Assembly (NCBI GenBank): GCA_000320605.2
Contig: KB445796.1
Span: 1,221,124-1,285,123, forward strand
DNA from: Gelatoporia subvermispora B
Lineage: Eukaryota > Basidiomycota > Agaricomycetes > Polyporales > Gelatoporiaceae
DNA length: 64,000 bases
Direction of reading: 5' to 3'
Positions 61,583-64,000 of this stretch are shown here, piece by piece. The notes below the pieces were generated by a model. That model did not search any database, was not told the DNA's origin, and saw only the letters and a list, made by a program, of their open reading frames with translations. Both the position numbers and the translations under genes were made by a program. Position 1 is the first letter of the stretch. Each line of letters opens with the position of its first letter.

Positions 61583-62831
61583 CCCAGTCAAAATCCGACG
61601 TCGCCTCCTCCACGTAGGGCGCTCCTAAGTGCACGTCTAAGCGCCACTTGATCAGAGCGCTCCGGGCGGCGCGCTGCGAAGGATTGCCAAGACCGCTAAC
61701 CTGAACTAACGGGCTCTCCTGCGCCCTCGTGAGCTACCCTAGTCCAACCATTTGCTCCGGATCACTTTCGCGCGCTCGGCCATATCACAAAATCAATTGC
61801 ATCCATCGTGGTCGTTCTCCGTCCCCCTCTCCCCGGCTCGCCATCTCTCCCTGGCGCTCTTGGTCCCCTCTACAGCCCCGCATCCCGTCCCCTACACTCC
61901 TCCTGAATCTAACCTCATCTACCCTCATCCAGACCCATCATATGGCCTTGCCATGTCCTGCTCGTTCTTGTTGTTCCGCCTCTTTCCGCAGATACTTCGT
62001 TCATGTTGTTGTTCACCTAGGTGTTCACATGTATTAGCATATAATCTCGCAATGCAGTGACTACATGATTCACTTTTCCGCACATCTCCGCCGCCAAGGC
62101 AGACCGTTTCTGACAAGCACTGCAGTAAGCACATGACTACATGCCAATGTGCAGCCATGACATACCTTCTTCTGGTCGCGGGAAGCTCCTTCTAGCACTT
62201 GTTGAGGACCACCGCAGTCACCTTTGGAATTCTCGTTCTGATGGACTTGTGTGCAGGTATAGTAATTCACTGCCCTCTCGTCAGCTGATGCAAAGATACC
62301 CCGAGGTGGCTGAGACGCATACGTTATACCAACTGGCAGCACCACTTCCTAATATAGACATTCACTGTGACCCCTCGTATAATAGGCATGCTCTTTATCG
62401 CCGAGGTGAAGTTCACATGTCTTCGAATTATTTATATGCACGCACCAATGGCATCCGTGTATGTATGCGGCACGCTTAGGTTGTGTAGCACGAGAACCGA
62501 TCGGATGCGACAGAAACACGGGAAGTCGCACGCACAGACATGGGTAAGTTACGTCTACGTTTGGCGGCCTTTGGCATGCGGCGGAACGCTGGGTGCGAGA
62601 TGTGCGTGACCTAGGAAAGATATTGCGAGAGGAAGGCAAAGCGGCTGCACAGACAGAGACTGCGTAAGCGAGAGACAACCAGCGAGCTCAGGGACTTCGC
62701 GAAATGACGAGGAGAGGTCGCCAACTTAACGGGTCAGCGAGGGGCACTTTTAGAGGGCGGACGCTTGGTTCGCGGAAAAGCGCGCTGGGGAGCGCTCTGG
62801 GTGGAGGAGGCGACGTCGGGTTTTGACTGGG
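61583..62831. mobile_element. Non-autonomous terminal-inverted-repeat DNA element
   Basis: About 1.25 kb bounded by inverted repeats. The left end at 61583 begins CCCAGTCAAAATCCGACGTC followed by GCCTCCTCCAC; the right end, read on the minus strand from 62831, begins CCCAGTCAAAACCCGACGTC followed by GCCTCCTCCAC, one mismatch in 31, with looser similarity (GCGCTCC, then mixed matches) further in. TGACA lies directly left of the element and again two bases right of it, a possible 5-base target duplication. No transposase frame is found inside, so it is probably a MITE-like element that depends on a transposase elsewhere. It sits between the two terpene synthase copies. Confidence 0.75.
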
Positions 62832-63074
62832 ATTGACAACTATAATCTCGTTTCTTTTATGAGACCACGAGTTTACTCCGTGAGTACCCAACTTGAACTG
62901 AGTGATTTTGAGAAGATTATCGAGACTAAAGTGTAATTGTGCCAAATCGACATTGTATCCAAAACGCGAGGTATATGGACATTGCTACAAAAAAAGAAAC
63001 ATCATATGGGTTCATCTCTGTATAGACCAATACGACGCTCCGCTGAAATGTCAATACTTCTTACGTGAGGGACC

Positions 63075-63962
63075 TTACACTACATCTTCTAGCATGTATT
63101 GCACGTCGATGACTTCCTGCAGGCGGTCCTTTGGCGTACTCGCATGAAATCCGATGTAATTCTTGAAGCATTCCTTCCATGTTTCCCTGGCTGGACATTC
63201 TTCAAGGATCTTGCTAACACGCTCGGCGGCAGCAACAATTTCACGGTGCTTACTTGGCATAGGATAGGCATAGGATGATATCTCTATCCCACAGGTTATC
63301 AGCGAAAAGCCCACATACAGATATTTTTTCTCCTTCGCTTACGGCATGGCCTGCAAAAAAACCTTCTCATCCGGGAATTGATCCTTATCCCAAATAAACA
63401 CAGCATAGGTCGCCGCCGCTCCCGTACCGTAGACCCGACGGTACTCGATGAAGGGTATCCTTTCGGTAGAAGCAGAGATTGTGGTGGCGTCCGAGATGTT
63501 CTCCAGGAAGCATGCATTGAGATAGTCGAGTGTCGAGCTCAGAACTGCGTTCGCACCGAAATGCAGGAAATGATCCCAGGAGGTGGAGACAAGCTTAGCG
63601 AGCTGGCCAAGCATGTCGTCTCTGTGTTGGATAGAGCCACAGCATATCTCACGGTGGAATTTCTGAGTAGCGAGCGACTCGAACACGTCGGGGTAGTCGA
63701 GGGCACGGAGAATCATGGTATAAACAGCGATGAAGACCTTCGTCTCAACGTTCTTAATGTGACTGTATACGGTGGTGGACATAATGGAGCCGGTGATGAT
63801 GTCAAGGTGAGGTGGCTTGACGACTGAGATAGACTGAACAATTTCGTTCAGACGTTCCTCGATCGCTGGGTCGCGCTTACACTGAGGAAAGCTTGTAATG
63901 TTCAGACCTTTCAAGACGTCGTTAATAGCATCACTGGTGGCACTGGCGATGATGTCCTGCAT
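63075..63962 (-). pseudogene. TRI5-family sesquiterpene synthase, copy 2: catalytic segment deleted, 5' end outside window
   Basis: Tandem paralogue of the gene at 59945. The main exon (from 63962, whose preceding TTATGCAG looks like an acceptor, so the first exon lies beyond the window) gives ETKVFIAVYTMILRALDYPD, a QHRDDMLGQLAKLVSTSWDH block and EYRRVYGTGAAATYAVFIWD, ending QAMP at the same splice as copy 1. A 30-base exon of the same length follows, with a donor at about 63253. There the sequence jumps straight to the codons for HREIVAAAERV: the last intron and about 115 bases of the final exon, holding the Ser and Glu of the NSE triad, are gone, with no acceptor left and the frame broken by TAA. 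The C terminus (YIGFHASTPKDRLQEVID) is otherwise intact. The aspartate-rich site reads LDYPDV. It should be catalytically dead. Confidence 0.88.
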
Positions 63963-64000
63963 AATAGATGAAGGAATATGAGAGATGCATCAGCAAAATC

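Noticed and set aside
59945..63962. A full terpenoid biosynthetic cluster around the terpene synthases
   Set aside because: No cytochrome P450, prenyl transferase or other tailoring gene is seen in the window; the AEC transporter and SMP-30 genes are not enough to claim a cluster.

Overview
The window is nuclear DNA of a filamentous basidiomycete, most likely a wood-decaying Agaricomycete, possibly Polyporales. Genes are broken by many short introns of about 50-60 bp with GT...AG ends. They include a secreted class II manganese peroxidase, a GH79 beta-glucuronidase, tandem basidiomycete-type trichodiene-synthase-like terpene synthases, tandem SMP-30/arylesterase-like genes and a zinc-finger factor carrying both C2H2 and Zn2Cys6 fingers. 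Species cannot be fixed from the sequence alone. All exon structures were assembled by eye from reading frame, splice sites and family conservation.

Layout. 1-4.7 kb: no convincing gene. 4.7-7.5 kb: mitochondrial pyruvate carrier (+) and aquaglyceroporin-type MIP channel (-). 7.5-10.7 kb: gene-poor, with two decayed copies of one sequence. 10.7-12.5 kb: GT61 glycosyltransferase (-). 15.0-18.4 kb: an extended SDR reductase (+) converging on a manganese peroxidase (-). 18.4-21.7 kb: gene-poor. 21.7-24.8 kb: C2H2 + Zn2Cys6 transcription factor (-). 25.6-27.4 kb: GH79 beta-glucuronidase (-). 28.1-31.5 kb: large ankyrin protein (-). 31.5-39.1 kb: BTB-like protein (-), a DUF1771/Smr protein (-) with a broken tandem copy, and two copies of a ~0.6 kb repeat. 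39.6-40.7 kb: ornithine decarboxylase antizyme (-) with a +1 frameshift site. 41.4-45.5 kb: tandem pair of unknown, probably disordered proteins (-). 47.7-48.6 kb: ribosomal protein uS5 (+). 49.3-53.4 kb: two SMP-30/arylesterase-like paralogues (+). 54.1-55.5 kb: protein with an 11-residue amphipathic repeat (+). 56.8-59.7 kb: auxin-efflux-carrier-family transporter (-) diverging from a single-pass membrane protein (+). 59.9-64 kb: two TRI5-like terpene synthases (-) flanking a terminal-inverted-repeat element; the second has lost its catalytic NSE segment and runs off the window.

Housekeeping functions (pyruvate import, uS5, polyamine control by antizyme) alternate with secondary metabolism, lignocellulose-attack and membrane genes. 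There is no operon-like or obvious cluster logic apart from local tandem duplications (SMP-30, TRI5, the unknown pair, Smr), which are the dominant structural theme. The most informative observations are the antizyme frameshift, whose exons sum to one base more than a multiple of three; the exact 7-7-8 hydrophobic spacing of the 54-55 kb protein; and the deletion that removed the NSE motif from the second terpene synthase.
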